Below are positions 8,736-18,474 of a DNA stretch of 64,000 nt, piece after piece. This stretch comes from an uncultured Fodinibius sp. (GTDB taxonomy: Bacteria; Bacteroidota; Rhodothermia; Balneolales; Balneolaceae), in contig CAJXOG010000009.1 of the NCBI GenBank assembly GCA_913057775.1, forward strand, positions 62,001 through 126,000. The letters run 5' to 3'. Below the pieces are notes generated by a model. That model saw only the letters and a list, made by a program, of their open reading frames with translations, did not search any database and was not told the origin of the DNA. The translations under genes and the position numbers were made by a program. Each line of letters opens with the position of its first letter. Position 1 is the stretch's first letter.

Positions 8736-8960
8736 TTAATTATTTTTTTGCTCCGGCACAGGGTCATGCCCTCCTTTGCTCCAGGGATGACAGCTACCAA
8801 CCCGTTTTATAGTCAGCCACAATCCTTTAAGTGCACCATGTTTTTGAAATGCTTGGATACTGTATTGGCTACAGGTTGGATGGTACCGACAACTGTTGGG
8901 CATCCATGGAGAAACGATTAATTGATATAAGCGGACAAGTCCTATAAAGAGATACTTCAT
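8736..8960 (-). CDS. yidD: Membrane protein insertion efficiency factor YidD
   Basis: Small amphipathic, membrane-associated helper of YidC-dependent insertion. 74 aa with the family signature LIRLYQ-like [23 protein letters not shown] (conserved Cys) and a terminal [12 protein letters not shown]. The start overlaps the rnpA stop in an ATGA arrangement, indicating translational coupling; yidC follows after 22 bp. Confidence 0.95.
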   Translation of the reverse strand: MKYLFIGLVRLYQLIVSPWMPNSCRYHPTCSQYSIQAFQKHGALKGLWLTIKRVGSCHPWSKGGHDPVPEQKNN

Positions 8961-9391
8961 GAATGGCCGGGAGAAGTCGTAGAGAGTTGGTCTCGAACTT
9001 TGCTAAGCAAAGCTATAATATTTTGTTCTACATCAGTGTAACTGGCATCTGTCGTCTTTGCCATCAGCGCCCCATGAAACATTTTGCCGGCATTTTCAAT
9101 TGGTTCAGATAAGATATTCTGATGATGCCTATATGCTTCTTTGAGGAGCCGTTTCATGTGATTTCGCTTATTTGCTTTTCCCAAGCTTTTTTTGACGACA
9201 AATCCCATAAGGTACCCGGAAGAATCTGATTCCAAAATCTTAAACCGCAGATCAACAAAAGTATTGCGGATAGTTTTTGCATCTTGTTCAAACAGATGCT
9301 GAAAGTTCTTCCGGCCCCTTAATATTTTGGCTCTGGGTAAACTTACGTCATCACCAGAGCCAAAAATATGGTTACTTCGGTCCTTGTTCAT
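8957..9391 (-). CDS. rnpA: Ribonuclease P protein component
   Basis: Protein subunit of RNase P, which with the catalytic RNA matures tRNA 5' ends. 144 aa; the RNR-like motif is seen as [18 protein letters not shown] (about residues 73-90), preceded by [11 protein letters not shown]. The ATG at 9391 lies inside the end of rpmH, so the two genes overlap by 20 bp; the stop overlaps yidD by 4 bp. The N-terminal extension (~20 residues before PRAKILRG) reaches back into the rpmH overlap; a shorter start cannot be excluded. Confidence 0.93.
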   Translation of the reverse strand: MNKDRSNHIFGSGDDVSLPRAKILRGRKNFQHLFEQDAKTIRNTFVDLRFKILESDSSGYLMGFVVKKSLGKANKRNHMKRLLKEAYRHHQNILSEPIENAGKMFHGALMAKTTDASYTDVEQNIIALLSKVRDQLSTTSPGHS

Positions 9392-9527
9392 CGCTAATGG
9401 TTAAACCGTGACGTCCTTTTTTGCGACGGTTCTTCAACACTTTTCTTCCGTTCTTGCTGCTATTGCGCTTACGGAAACCATGCTTGGATTTACGCTTCTT
9501 GCTGCTTGGTTGGTAAGTACGTTTCAT
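9372..9527 (-). CDS. rpmH: Ribosomal protein bL34
   Basis: 51-residue basic ribosomal protein of the large subunit. Begins [18 protein letters not shown] and contains the classic RKKGRHGL segment, with a C-terminal extension ending SDEQGPK. ATG at 9525-9527, TAA at 9372-9374. Usual length is 44-50 residues. It heads the rpmH-rnpA-yidD-yidC block and shares its last 20 bp with rnpA in another frame. The 219-bp region to secA should hold both divergent promoters; no clear consensus was found. Confidence 0.95.
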   Translation of the reverse strand: MKRTYQPSSKKRKSKHGFRKRNSSKNGRKVLKNRRKKGRHGLTISDEQGPK

Positions 9528-9746
9528 TGTTAAAAATCGGTTTATGAAAATTCAATTCTTAGAGAGACTCCTAAAATAAAAATAAAATTAGACAATAAGA
9601 ACCCTAAATTAACGGTTACATTAAGGTGCGCGGGTATTGGTATAATTTTGAAAAATACGAGATCTGCCGTTAAATAATTTGAACAGGCACCGCGTAAACT
9701 GTAACTTTCACAAATCACAAAAATTGCACGAGACCCGTAATATTTT

Positions 9747-12700
9747 ATGTTCGATACATTAACCGAAACGGTTGGAGATGTCTTAACCTCCATTTTTGGT
9801 ACCAAAAGCGATCGCGATCTCAAAAAGATCTGGCCTATCGTCGAAGAGGTAAATGAACACTACGAGGGCATGGATCAGCTTTCTGATGAGGAACTGAAGC
9901 AAAAAACAGAAAAGTTCCGTCAGAAAATAAAGGAATCCACCAAAGAAATTGATGAAGAAATAGAGTCTTTAAAAGATACACTCAACAGCGATGAAGAGTT
10001 ATCAGTGAATCGCCGGCGCGAACTTGCTGAAGAGTTAGATGAACTCAAACAGGAGCAAACCGATACTATTGAAGATGTATTGGATGAAATTTTGCCTGAA
10101 GCATTTGCCGTGATGAAGGATACTTGTCGTCGCTTTTTGGGCGAAAAATGGATGGTTGGTGGCAATATGAACGAATGGGGTATGGTGCCATACGATGTTC
10201 AGATTGCCGGTGCTATTGCAATGCATCAAGGTAAAATTGCTGAGATGAAGACCGGTGAAGGTAAAACGCTGGCTGCTATTATGCCGGCCTATCTGAATGC
10301 CCTCAGTGGCCGGGGTGTACATATTGTTACGGTTAATAATTACTTGGCTAAGCGTGACGCCGAATGGAATGAGCCGTTATTCAACTTTCACGGCCTCGAG
10401 GTAGATTGTGTTGATCTTTATGATCCCAACTCCGAGCCACGGCGCAAAGCGTACCAGGCCGATATAACTTATGGAACGAACAACGAGTTTGGTTTCGATT
10501 ATCTGCGTGACAATATGGTGATCAACTCTGAGCAGTTGGTGCAGCGTGATCACAATTTTGCCATTATTGATGAGATTGACTCTATTCTTATTGATGAAGC
10601 TCGAACGCCGCTGATTATTTCCGGTCCTGTGCCCGAAGATACGCAGTCTGAAAAGTATGAAGAACTCAAGCCCCGGGTAGAGTCCTTGGTAAGTGCGCAG
10701 AAAAAACTGGTTGCTAACCTTGTTAAAGAAGGCCAAGAACATCTTGAGGAGGGAAATAGAGAAGAAGCTGGTCTTGCCTTGTATCGTGCCCGACGTGGGT
10801 TTCCAAAAAACAAGAAATTCCGCAAGATGATGCAGGTTCCTGAAAACCAGAAACTGGTTCAGGAAACGGAAGCTTTTTACCTGCAAGATAATGCCCGTCG
10901 TCTGCCCGAGGTTGACAAAGTACTCTACTACTCGGTGGATATGAAGATGAATAACATCGAGATGACGGAGAAAGGACAGGATTTTATAACCAAAGCTGAT
11001 GAAGAGGAAGAGTTCTTTGTGATTCCCGATCTGGGAACGGAGACCACAGATCTCGATGAAGAGATGGATGAGCTTCGGGAGAAGAAGATCAAAGAAATTG
11101 AAGAAAATGACGAGTGGAGTGAGGAATATAAAGAGGAAAAGATTGAGGAGGCGAAGCAGGAGGTAGCGCAAAAGCGTGAAAAACGTCTGAATGAACTACA
11201 CCGCCTGTTTGCCGAACGTAGTGATCGTATTCACACCGTAAATCAGCTGCTTAAAGCGTATACGCTGTTCGAGCGCGAAGAGGAATACATTGTGCAAGAT
11301 GGGAAAGTTCAGATTGTTGATGAGCACACCGGACGTGTACTTTCGGGCCGACGTTATTCCGACGGATTACACCAGGCTCTTGAAGCGAAAGAAAATGTGA
11401 GCGTTGAAGCTGCAACACAGACGTATGCAACCATTACGCTGCAGAATTACTTCCGTATGTACAACAAGCTGGCTGGAATGACCGGTACTGCAGCTACAGA
11501 AGAGGGCGAATTTAATGAAATTTACGATCTCGATGTTGTAATTATTCCTACCAATGAGCCGGTAATTCGGGATGACAAAGAGGATCTCGTATTTAGAACC
11601 AAGCGGGAAAAATACAACGCGGCTATTGAACGCATCCGTGAATATCATGAAAATAAACAGCCGGTACTTGTGGGTACCACCAGCGTGGATGTTTCGGAAA
11701 CGATTAGCCGTATGCTGAAACGCGAGGGGATCCCGCATAACGTGCTGAATGCTAAACACCATGCCCAAGAGAGTGAAATTGTAGAAAATGCTGGTCAACC
11801 CGGTGCTGTTACGGTTGCTACGAACATGGCCGGTCGCGGTACAGACATTAAGCTGGCTCCGGGTGTTAAGGAAAGAGGCGGGCTTGCCATCCTTGGTACG
11901 GAGCGTCACGAATCACGACGAATTGACTTGCAGCTTCGTGGACGTTCTGGACGACAGGGAGATCCCGGAGAATCACAGTTTTTTGTATCCCTTGAAGACG
12001 ACCTGATGCAGCTTTTTGGATCTGATCGGGTAGCCAATGTCATGGAACGTCTCAATTTTGAAGAAGGCGAACCCATTACCCACTCTTGGATTACAAAATC
12101 ACTGGAGCGTGCCCAAAGCAAGGTTGAGCAAAATAACTTTAGCATTCGTAAGAAACAGCTGGAATATGATGATGTGCTGAACAATCAGCGTGAAGTCATT
12201 TATAAACGACGGAAACACGCGTTGGAGGGAGATGAACTTCGCAGCGATATTTATGACATGCTCGAAGATCTCGTGGAAAGTGTTGTTGAAGAACATTATC
12301 CGGAGGGCGAGCTCGACAAGCTACGCGATACGATTCTGCGATTCTTGGCTGTGGATATTAAGCTCGATCGTGAAGAAATGGGTAAGATGGGTCCTGATGT
12401 GCTTATTGATCATATTATCGAGCGGGCATACGAGGTGTACCGCCAGAAAGAAGAGATGATCTCCAAGCCATTATATCAGGTCATCAAAAATATTAAAGAG
12501 TCGGATGCCGATAATAAACCAACGAAAGTGCAGGTTATCTTTACCGACGGCATTCGCCGTTTGCGTGTAGTCGTAGATGTTGATGAGGCCTATGAAAACG
12601 AAGGTAAAGAAGTTGCCCGAGCTCTTGAACGAACAGCAGTTCTTTCCACCATCGACAGTAAATGGATGGATCACCTTCGAGAGCTTGATTCCGTGAAAGA

Positions 12701-13148
12701 AGGTATAGGCCTCCGTGCATACGGACAGAAAGATCCTTTGTTAGAATACAAGAAAGAAGCGTTTGAAATGTTTAAGCAACTTCTTGATGAAATTAATCAG
12801 GAGGCTATCTCGCTGATCTGGAAGGCGATTCCCGAGATGCAGGCTGACGAAGAGAAAATGAAGCAAGCTCCTGAAGAGCGTGCCAAAGTTGATATGAATC
12901 GGGCGAAAACCCAGCATTCCGATGCTACCAATATGGGCTTTAAGTCGGGAGGCGGAGCTCAACAAAATGGAGGACAACAGCAACAGCGAAGCGATCAGAA
13001 ACCACAGCCTGTTACGGTAGAAGAAGAACCTGGCCGCAACGACTATGTTAAAATCCAGAACATGAACAGCGGCGAAGTCATCGATATCAAATGGAAGAAA
13101 GCCAAGCGTATGATTGATGAAGAGGGCTGGGTGCTTATTGAGAAGTAG
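9747..13148 (+). CDS. secA: Preprotein translocase ATPase SecA
   Basis: Motor of Sec protein export, acting at the cytoplasmic face of SecYEG. 1133 aa, the long FCB form (E. coli SecA is ~900). Visible: Walker A KTGEGKT (168-174), DEID/LIDEAR (275-286), TNMAGRGTDIKL, LQLRGRSGRQGDPGES and the SKWMDHL scaffold motif. Lineage insertions: an acidic coiled segment near residues 55-110 and a long charged insert between YEELKPRVESLV and LLKAYTLFEREEEY. The C-terminus keeps PGRND but continues YVKIQNMNSGEVIDIKWK, so the four-ligand zinc tail is absent. ATG start; divergent from rpmH. Confidence 0.98.
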   Translation: MFDTLTETVGDVLTSIFGTKSDRDLKKIWPIVEEVNEHYEGMDQLSDEELKQKTEKFRQKIKESTKEIDEEIESLKDTLNSDEELSVNRRRELAEELDELKQEQTDTIEDVLDEILPEAFAVMKDTCRRFLGEKWMVGGNMNEWGMVPYDVQIAGAIAMHQGKIAEMKTGEGKTLAAIMPAYLNALSGRGVHIVTVNNYLAKRDAEWNEPLFNFHGLEVDCVDLYDPNSEPRRKAYQADITYGTNNEFGFDYLRDNMVINSEQLVQRDHNFAIIDEIDSILIDEARTPLIISGPVPEDTQSEKYEELKPRVESLVSAQKKLVANLVKEGQEHLEEGNREEAGLALYRARRGFPKNKKFRKMMQVPENQKLVQETEAFYLQDNARRLPEVDKVLYYSVDMKMNNIEMTEKGQDFITKADEEEEFFVIPDLGTETTDLDEEMDELREKKIKEIEENDEWSEEYKEEKIEEAKQEVAQKREKRLNELHRLFAERSDRIHTVNQLLKAYTLFEREEEYIVQDGKVQIVDEHTGRVLSGRRYSDGLHQALEAKENVSVEAATQTYATITLQNYFRMYNKLAGMTGTAATEEGEFNEIYDLDVVIIPTNEPVIRDDKEDLVFRTKREKYNAAIERIREYHENKQPVLVGTTSVDVSETISRMLKREGIPHNVLNAKHHAQESEIVENAGQPGAVTVATNMAGRGTDIKLAPGVKERGGLAILGTERHESRRIDLQLRGRSGRQGDPGESQFFVSLEDDLMQLFGSDRVANVMERLNFEEGEPITHSWITKSLERAQSKVEQNNFSIRKKQLEYDDVLNNQREVIYKRRKHALEGDELRSDIYDMLEDLVESVVEEHYPEGELDKLRDTILRFLAVDIKLDREEMGKMGPDVLIDHIIERAYEVYRQKEEMISKPLYQVIKNIKESDADNKPTKVQVIFTDGIRRLRVVVDVDEAYENEGKEVARALERTAVLSTIDSKWMDHLRELDSVKEGIGLRAYGQKDPLLEYKKEAFEMFKQLLDEINQEAISLIWKAIPEMQADEEKMKQAPEERAKVDMNRAKTQHSDATNMGFKSGGGAQQNGGQQQQRSDQKPQPVTVEEEPGRNDYVKIQNMNSGEVIDIKWKKAKRMIDEEGWVLIEK

Positions 13149-13157
13149 CAAATCCCT

Positions 13158-13916
13158 ATGGAAGTCTTAGGAATAGATATTGGCAATTCTGGTATAAAAG
13201 GATGTATCGTGGATACTGAAAGGGGAGAGATAATATCCGATCGAAAAAGTACGGCCCCTCTTGAGGATACCACGCCCCATAAGATTCTTGCTAAGATGCA
13301 CCAGATTGTTACTAAAGAATTCAGGTGGAAAGGCCCCGTAGGTTGTGCTTTTCCTGCCCCGGTCAATAAAGGTATTGTGCTATCCGCCAAACGAATTGAT
13401 GATTCTTGGATTGATGCCAATGCCGAACAGCTTTTCTCAGAGATTACCGAAAATGAATTTTCTGTGATTAACGATACGGACGCCACCGGCCTGGCCGAGA
13501 TGCATTTTGGAGGCGGTCAAAATCAGGAGGGCGTAACAATTGTACTTACCGCAGGTACTGCTATTGGTTCTTCTGTTTTTATGGATGGAAGGCTAGTACC
13601 CAATACCGAACTTGAACTTATGGAAATTCGAGGTATTACTGTTGAAGAATATGCATCAAATAAATCCCGTAAAGAGGAAGCTATTCATAAAAAAACGTGG
13701 ACCAAGCGATTGCAGCTCGTTCTAGAGCATTTAGAAAAAATATTTCATCCCGATCTGTTTATTCTGGGTGGAAAGTTAAGTCGCAAAGAAGACAAAGCAT
13801 TTCCGTTTATTAAAATAAATACGGCATTCAAAGCAGCAAGCTTTTTAAATGATGCCAGTATTGTTGGAGCCGCCATGGTTGCTGCTCACAAGAAAAGCCA
13901 ACCTTTTTATCGTTAG
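13158..13916 (+). CDS. ROK-family sugar kinase, polyphosphate glucokinase-like
   Basis: Predicted cytoplasmic hexokinase; closest in layout to polyphosphate/ATP glucokinases (252 aa, no ROK zinc-finger insert). Phosphate-binding motif GIDIGNSGIKG (5-15), catalytic Asp in NDTDATG (105-111; Asp106 expected as base), second phosphate loop LTAGTAIGSS, and PNTELELMEIRG where the family usually has NTELGH. Glu is kept but the Gly-His pair is replaced by Glu-Leu, and the phosphate loop reads TAIGSS not TGIGSA, so phosphoryl donor and activity are uncertain. Starts 9 bp after secA on the same strand and may be co-transcribed. Confidence 0.75.
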   Translation: MEVLGIDIGNSGIKGCIVDTERGEIISDRKSTAPLEDTTPHKILAKMHQIVTKEFRWKGPVGCAFPAPVNKGIVLSAKRIDDSWIDANAEQLFSEITENEFSVINDTDATGLAEMHFGGGQNQEGVTIVLTAGTAIGSSVFMDGRLVPNTELELMEIRGITVEEYASNKSRKEEAIHKKTWTKRLQLVLEHLEKIFHPDLFILGGKLSRKEDKAFPFIKINTAFKAASFLNDASIVGAAMVAAHKKSQPFYR

Positions 13917-13923
13917 GTTGGCT
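13896..13923. terminator. Perfect 8-bp hairpin over the kinase stop codon
   Basis: AGCCAACC (13896-13903) pairs with GGTTGGCT (13916-13923); the stop TAG sits at the loop edge. No T-run follows on the plus strand, so termination is only a possibility; it might instead stabilise the mRNA end. Confidence 0.4.
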
Positions 13924-14022
13924 AATATGATTAAATAGGTAAAACCTTGGTGTATTCTTTGCCCCTCTCAGAAAACCTTTATTTATTATCGGTCAGCAAA
14001 CAATAAATTATTCTTGTTCTCT

Positions 14023-16113
14023 ATGCGATCAATACTACGATTAATTCTGATACTTCTTTTTGTTCCTGCACTTGGTTTTGGTCAAAGCAGTCTCGATACC
14101 TTAAGTTTAGAATCAATTTTTTACGAACCGCTACTTGCCGGCAATAGACCAGATATTGTTTCCTTTTCTCCAAATCAGTCTCATATTTATTATCAGGCTA
14201 ATGACTCGTCCATGTCGAAGGAAGAGCTGTTTCGACGACCTGTTACGGGCGGAGAGCGCAATCTTGTTTCTGACGAAGTGGATCGAAATTTCCATGTATC
14301 TCCCAATGGTCAAAAACTACTGTACCACGAGCAAGGTGATATCTGGATTGCAGACCTCGACTTTACAAACAAAAGACAACTGGTCGATTCCAAAGCGGAG
14401 GAATACGGGGCGATGTGGGGACCCGACAGCGAACGGATTGCATTTGTGCAGGATGGGGATATCTGGATGATTAATATCAGTACCTCAAAGCTAACTCAAG
14501 TTACCAGTAAAAAGGATGATGAGCCCGGGTTTAATGTTGAGGGTTGGGCAGGAAATGAGCACCTCATTCTTACTCAATATGATACCTCGGATTATAAAGA
14601 ATACTATTTCCCGGAATATGTAGACCAATATGTAAAACCCGGTTCTGCGCGACGTGGAATTGCTCGTCATCTTGTTTCTATTGTGGACTTGCAAACCAAA
14701 GAGGTTGACCTGCTGTTAGAAAATAAAGGATATATAGAGGCCGATATAAGTGCTGAGGGTAATTATCTTGCTATCGATGTTACCGGACCACCGATGGAGA
14801 AGCGTGAGGTTAAAGTTTTTGATCTCACTTCAAAGCAACCTACTACCGTTTTTGAGGACTCAACGAAAGGTTGGCTGTATAACACAGAAATCGCTTTTGC
14901 CCCATCCGGGAATAAACTGATGATCTTATCCGAAAAAGACGGATGGAATCATATTTATACGATTAATCCTGATGGATCTAACCTGCGGCAACATACCAGT
15001 GGAGAATACGAAGTTCCGTGGGCGGAATGGCTTAATAATGAAACGATTATTTATGCTTCAACTGAAGTTGGTCCAGGTGAACGCCATATTTACCGGATGA
15101 ATATTGACAGAAGTGAAACAGAGAAATTGACGACTGAGGCGGGATATCGACAGAGTTTTGAGTTGAGTGAAGACCACACACACCTCGTGTATCAATACAG
15201 TTTTTTTAATGAACCGTTTGAAATTTACTCGCTTAATTTGAGTGATGAATCTGGGGAAAAAAGATTGACACAAACAATCCCAGATCGATTTAATAAGATA
15301 GACTGGCAAAAAGAAGATTATATACGTTTTACTGCCAGAGACGGAAAAAATGAGCTGTCAATGTCGGTACTGGAACCCATCAACAAAACGGAAAGTTCAG
15401 ACCATCCGGTGGTTGTTTTTGTACACGGGGCAGGCTCGCTGCAGAATGTATATAAAGGCTGGTCTAATAATTATTATCGGGAATATATGTTTCACCAGTA
15501 TTTAACGGCACGCGGCTATTATGTGATCGAAGTGGATTATCGTCACAGCACCGGTTATGGACGTGAATTTCGCGAAGATGTCACAAACTGGATGGGCAAA
15601 TACGAAACCCGTGATATTATTGATGGCATAGATTACTTGGCTGAGCATTATCCGCAGGCCGATACTTCCCGCGTAGGAATTTACGGTGGCAGTTATGGTG
15701 GATTTATGGCATTGTATGCTACCAGCGTAGCTCCAAGTTATTTTGATGCAGCCGCGGCATTAAGGGCGGTTACAAACTGGGAAAACTACTATTATACCAA
15801 TCCGTGGTACACGCAGCCACGGCTGGGTACGCCCGAAGCCGACTCTGCCCACTACGCCCGCAGTTCGCCTATTACCTATGTTGAGGAACTTGAAGACCCT
15901 GTTCTTATTTTACATGGATTAACCGACAATAATGTGGGATTCCAGGATGCTGCCCAATATATTGAAAAGCTAATACAAGCTGGTGGCAAAGAGTTTGATA
16001 TGATGATGTACCCTTCGGAACGTCACAGTTTTGAAGATCCTGATGCGTGGTTTGATGAATACTCCCGTATTTTCGACTTTTTCAACAAGCATCTTCAAAA
16101 TAAGGCAAATTAA
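14023..16113 (+). CDS. S9 family peptidase (DPP-IV-like), exported
   Basis: Serine peptidase that removes dipeptides from peptide N-termini, probably periplasmic. ATG at 14023 is preferred to an upstream TTG (14014) because it begins a clean signal peptide (MRSILRLILILLFVPALGFG, then QSS). Residues ~40-420 are a WD40/PD40-like beta-propeller with repeated SPNG/GPDSERIAF-type turns; the alpha/beta-hydrolase domain follows with catalytic Ser557 (GGSYGG), Asp635 (GLTDNNV) and His668 (ERHSFED). Length (~697 aa) is normal. Single gene; the next gene starts 72 bp later on the same strand. Confidence 0.92.
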   Translation: MRSILRLILILLFVPALGFGQSSLDTLSLESIFYEPLLAGNRPDIVSFSPNQSHIYYQANDSSMSKEELFRRPVTGGERNLVSDEVDRNFHVSPNGQKLLYHEQGDIWIADLDFTNKRQLVDSKAEEYGAMWGPDSERIAFVQDGDIWMINISTSKLTQVTSKKDDEPGFNVEGWAGNEHLILTQYDTSDYKEYYFPEYVDQYVKPGSARRGIARHLVSIVDLQTKEVDLLLENKGYIEADISAEGNYLAIDVTGPPMEKREVKVFDLTSKQPTTVFEDSTKGWLYNTEIAFAPSGNKLMILSEKDGWNHIYTINPDGSNLRQHTSGEYEVPWAEWLNNETIIYASTEVGPGERHIYRMNIDRSETEKLTTEAGYRQSFELSEDHTHLVYQYSFFNEPFEIYSLNLSDESGEKRLTQTIPDRFNKIDWQKEDYIRFTARDGKNELSMSVLEPINKTESSDHPVVVFVHGAGSLQNVYKGWSNNYYREYMFHQYLTARGYYVIEVDYRHSTGYGREFREDVTNWMGKYETRDIIDGIDYLAEHYPQADTSRVGIYGGSYGGFMALYATSVAPSYFDAAAALRAVTNWENYYYTNPWYTQPRLGTPEADSAHYARSSPITYVEELEDPVLILHGLTDNNVGFQDAAQYIEKLIQAGGKEFDMMMYPSERHSFEDPDAWFDEYSRIFDFFNKHLQNKAN

Positions 16114-16185
16114 ATTTGAGGAAACAAAACGTAGTAGCATCAGTTGTAATTATTTGAAAACTTATAGAACAAGCGTATCATTTTA

Positions 16186-17262
16186 ATGATTTGGACATTT
16201 GCAATTGCAGCGACATTTGTATCCGCCCTTTTCGTTGCGGATAAATTATTGTCCGCCCCAAAATACAATGAGAACAATTCCGACCATTTCGACGGCAAGA
16301 AATTTATTAATCCTGATGGAGCTGGGACACACCATTATGGAGAAGTGCTAAAGTGGTGGCTGGGCGGCAACGATAAGGGTGTTTGGCATGATTACGATCA
16401 GGATGATTTGCCTTCTTATCCCGCTCCGGAAGAGACCGTTGATGAGGATAGCCACCGCATCACTTTTATCAATCACGCCACTTTTTTAATTCAGATCAAC
16501 GGGCAAAATATCTTAACCGACCCTGTGTGGAGCTTTCGTGCAAGTCCCTACCAATGGATTGGCCCCAAGCGCAAACGACCGGCGGGAATTGATTTTGATA
16601 AACTACCCTCTATAGACACCGTTTTGTTAAGTCATAACCACTACGATCATCTGGATATTGAAACGGTAAAGCATCTGAAAAATAGGTTTGATCCTCAATT
16701 TATTGTTCCTCTCGGCGTGGAACGATATTTACATAGCCAGGGGATAGATAGGACTATTCGTATGGATTGGTGGGATAAATATGGCTTGGGTAATGATACT
16801 ACCCTTACAGCCGTCCCGGCACGACACTTTTCGGGGCGTGGACTTTTTGACCGGAATAAAACTCTCTGGTGTGGTTATGTATTAGAAAATCCGTCGGGCA
16901 ATATTTACTTTGCCGGAGATACCGGGTATGGAGATTTTTTCAAAGAAATCAGGCAGCAGGTGGGGCCTATTAATACGTCCATCCTTCCTATCGGAGCCTA
17001 TAAACCCCGATGGTTTATGGAGGTCATTCACATGTCGCCCGAAGAAGCGGTTAAAACGCATAAAGAGCTGGAATCCGAGAGGAGTATTGGTATGCACTTT
17101 GGGACTTTTCCCATGGCCGATGACGGGATGTATGAACCGTTGGATGATCTCCAAAAAGCACTCAAAAAACATAGCATTTCAAAACAAGAATTCCAGACCT
17201 TGCAACACGGCGAATCTTTTTGTGATAACCCGCAATATAATGTGATGGATGATGTTGCCTAA
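16186..17262 (+). CDS. Metallo-beta-lactamase-fold hydrolase (NAPE-PLD-like)
   Basis: Zinc hydrolase of the UlaG/N-acylphosphatidylethanolamine phospholipase D-like group. The HxHxDH site is SHNHYDHLD (His150, His152, Asp154, His155); further ligands lie in ARHFSGRG, FAGDTGYG and a late MHFGTFP. An N-terminal hydrophobic segment (residues 3-20) suggests membrane attachment or export. 358 aa. The substrate is probably a phospholipid or related phosphodiester by family analogy; not provable here. Confidence 0.85.
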   Translation: MIWTFAIAATFVSALFVADKLLSAPKYNENNSDHFDGKKFINPDGAGTHHYGEVLKWWLGGNDKGVWHDYDQDDLPSYPAPEETVDEDSHRITFINHATFLIQINGQNILTDPVWSFRASPYQWIGPKRKRPAGIDFDKLPSIDTVLLSHNHYDHLDIETVKHLKNRFDPQFIVPLGVERYLHSQGIDRTIRMDWWDKYGLGNDTTLTAVPARHFSGRGLFDRNKTLWCGYVLENPSGNIYFAGDTGYGDFFKEIRQQVGPINTSILPIGAYKPRWFMEVIHMSPEEAVKTHKELESERSIGMHFGTFPMADDGMYEPLDDLQKALKKHSISKQEFQTLQHGESFCDNPQYNVMDDVA

Positions 17263-17290
17263 GGATTTTTAAAAACCCATAATACAGGTT

Positions 17291-18376
17291 ATGAAATACT
17301 GTAACCTGTTACCTTTTGTTTTTCTTTTTTTCCTTAGTTCTCAAGCAGCGGTAGGGCAATCAACAATAAAAGGAACCGTCACTGTTGCCGAGTCGGGGGA
17401 ACCCCTTTCCGGCGTTAACGTTTATCTTTCGGGTACTACTTTTGGGAGCTCCACCGACGAGACCGGGCATTTTACTTTAAACATTCCGGAACCCGGATCT
17501 TATAAAATCGTTTTTAGCATGGTGGGATTTAACAAGAAAGCGAAACAGGTCAACATTTCTTCCTCTTCCTCACAAACCATCAATGTTTCTCTTAAAGAAA
17601 ATGTCCAGGAACTCTCAGAAATTGAAGTAAGAGCCTCCAATAAAAAGTGGAAAGACCAATACAAATACTTCGCCAAACAATTTATCGGACGTACTGAATG
17701 GGCAGAGCAAGTCACTGTTAAAAACCCCTGGGTTCTCGATTTTGAAGAGCATAATGATATACTCACAGCCCGAGCTAAGCGCCCACTTAAAATAACGAAT
17801 ATGGCTTTGGGCTATGAGCTTTATGTTGATCTTGTTGATTTTCAATGGCCTACCTATAGAAATAGAGGAGGCGGTTATCAAATGTTTATCCGGTTCGAGG
17901 AAATAACCCCCAAAAGTGCTCAGCAAGAACTTAAGTGGAAGAAAAACCGCGCTCGAAGTTATCTCGGTTCATTCAACTATTTTCTAGAAATGCTATATAA
18001 CGATAACTTGGATGAGAGCGATTTTTCAGTGCAACATAAAACGGACATTTCTCCACTTTCGAACGGCGAAACCAAATATGAACTCTTGGGACAAAGCAAT
18101 ATTTCGCAAAATAGACGAGAGGCTCTTAAGGGTTTTAAAATCAAGCGGAAGGTAAATATTAAATACGACGGTCAGGCCAATTTTACCTTTAACCGGCAGA
18201 ATTTTTCATTGTCCATTTATAAACAGAGCAGCATTGATGCTAATACCAAAAACCACACCTTCTTTGTTGATCCTTTCGGCAATCTCCTCAATCCAATTTC
18301 CCTAATAACGTATGGTGACTGGGCCGATTCCCGCGTGGCAAATCGTGTACCTTCAAATTATGAAGTAGGCAATTAG
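17291..18376 (+). CDS. Exported protein with carboxypeptidase-regulatory-like domain
   Basis: Signal peptide at residues 1-22 (ending AAVGQ), then a CarboxypepD_reg-like beta-sandwich (about 24-105: IKGTVTVAESGEPLSGVNVYL, GSSTDETGHF, YKIVFSMVGF). In FCB bacteria this domain often sits at the N-terminus of TonB-dependent receptors, but here only ~260 residues follow, with no plug or barrel of receptor size. The rest is beta-rich and not recognised. Possibly an outer-membrane-associated or cell-surface protein. 28 bp after the MBL-fold gene, same strand. Confidence 0.7.
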   Translation: MKYCNLLPFVFLFFLSSQAAVGQSTIKGTVTVAESGEPLSGVNVYLSGTTFGSSTDETGHFTLNIPEPGSYKIVFSMVGFNKKAKQVNISSSSSQTINVSLKENVQELSEIEVRASNKKWKDQYKYFAKQFIGRTEWAEQVTVKNPWVLDFEEHNDILTARAKRPLKITNMALGYELYVDLVDFQWPTYRNRGGGYQMFIRFEEITPKSAQQELKWKKNRARSYLGSFNYFLEMLYNDNLDESDFSVQHKTDISPLSNGETKYELLGQSNISQNRREALKGFKIKRKVNIKYDGQANFTFNRQNFSLSIYKQSSIDANTKNHTFFVDPFGNLLNPISLITYGDWADSRVANRVPSNYEVGN

Positions 18377-18474
18377 TCAGGCGATGCTTCAAATTCAGCT
18401 GCGAAATGGCCTTCATTTTTTGTAGATTTATCCGTTGTTTAAAGCAATAACCAATAGCTCAACAAGAGCCTCTG

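Noticed and set aside
9643-9650. TAATTTTG as a secA -7 promoter box
   Set aside because: Matches TAnnTTTG, but no TTTG lies at the expected distance upstream.
10377-11171. 264-codon open frame antisense to secA
   Set aside because: Phe/Leu-rich shadow of a very well supported gene; no family resemblance.
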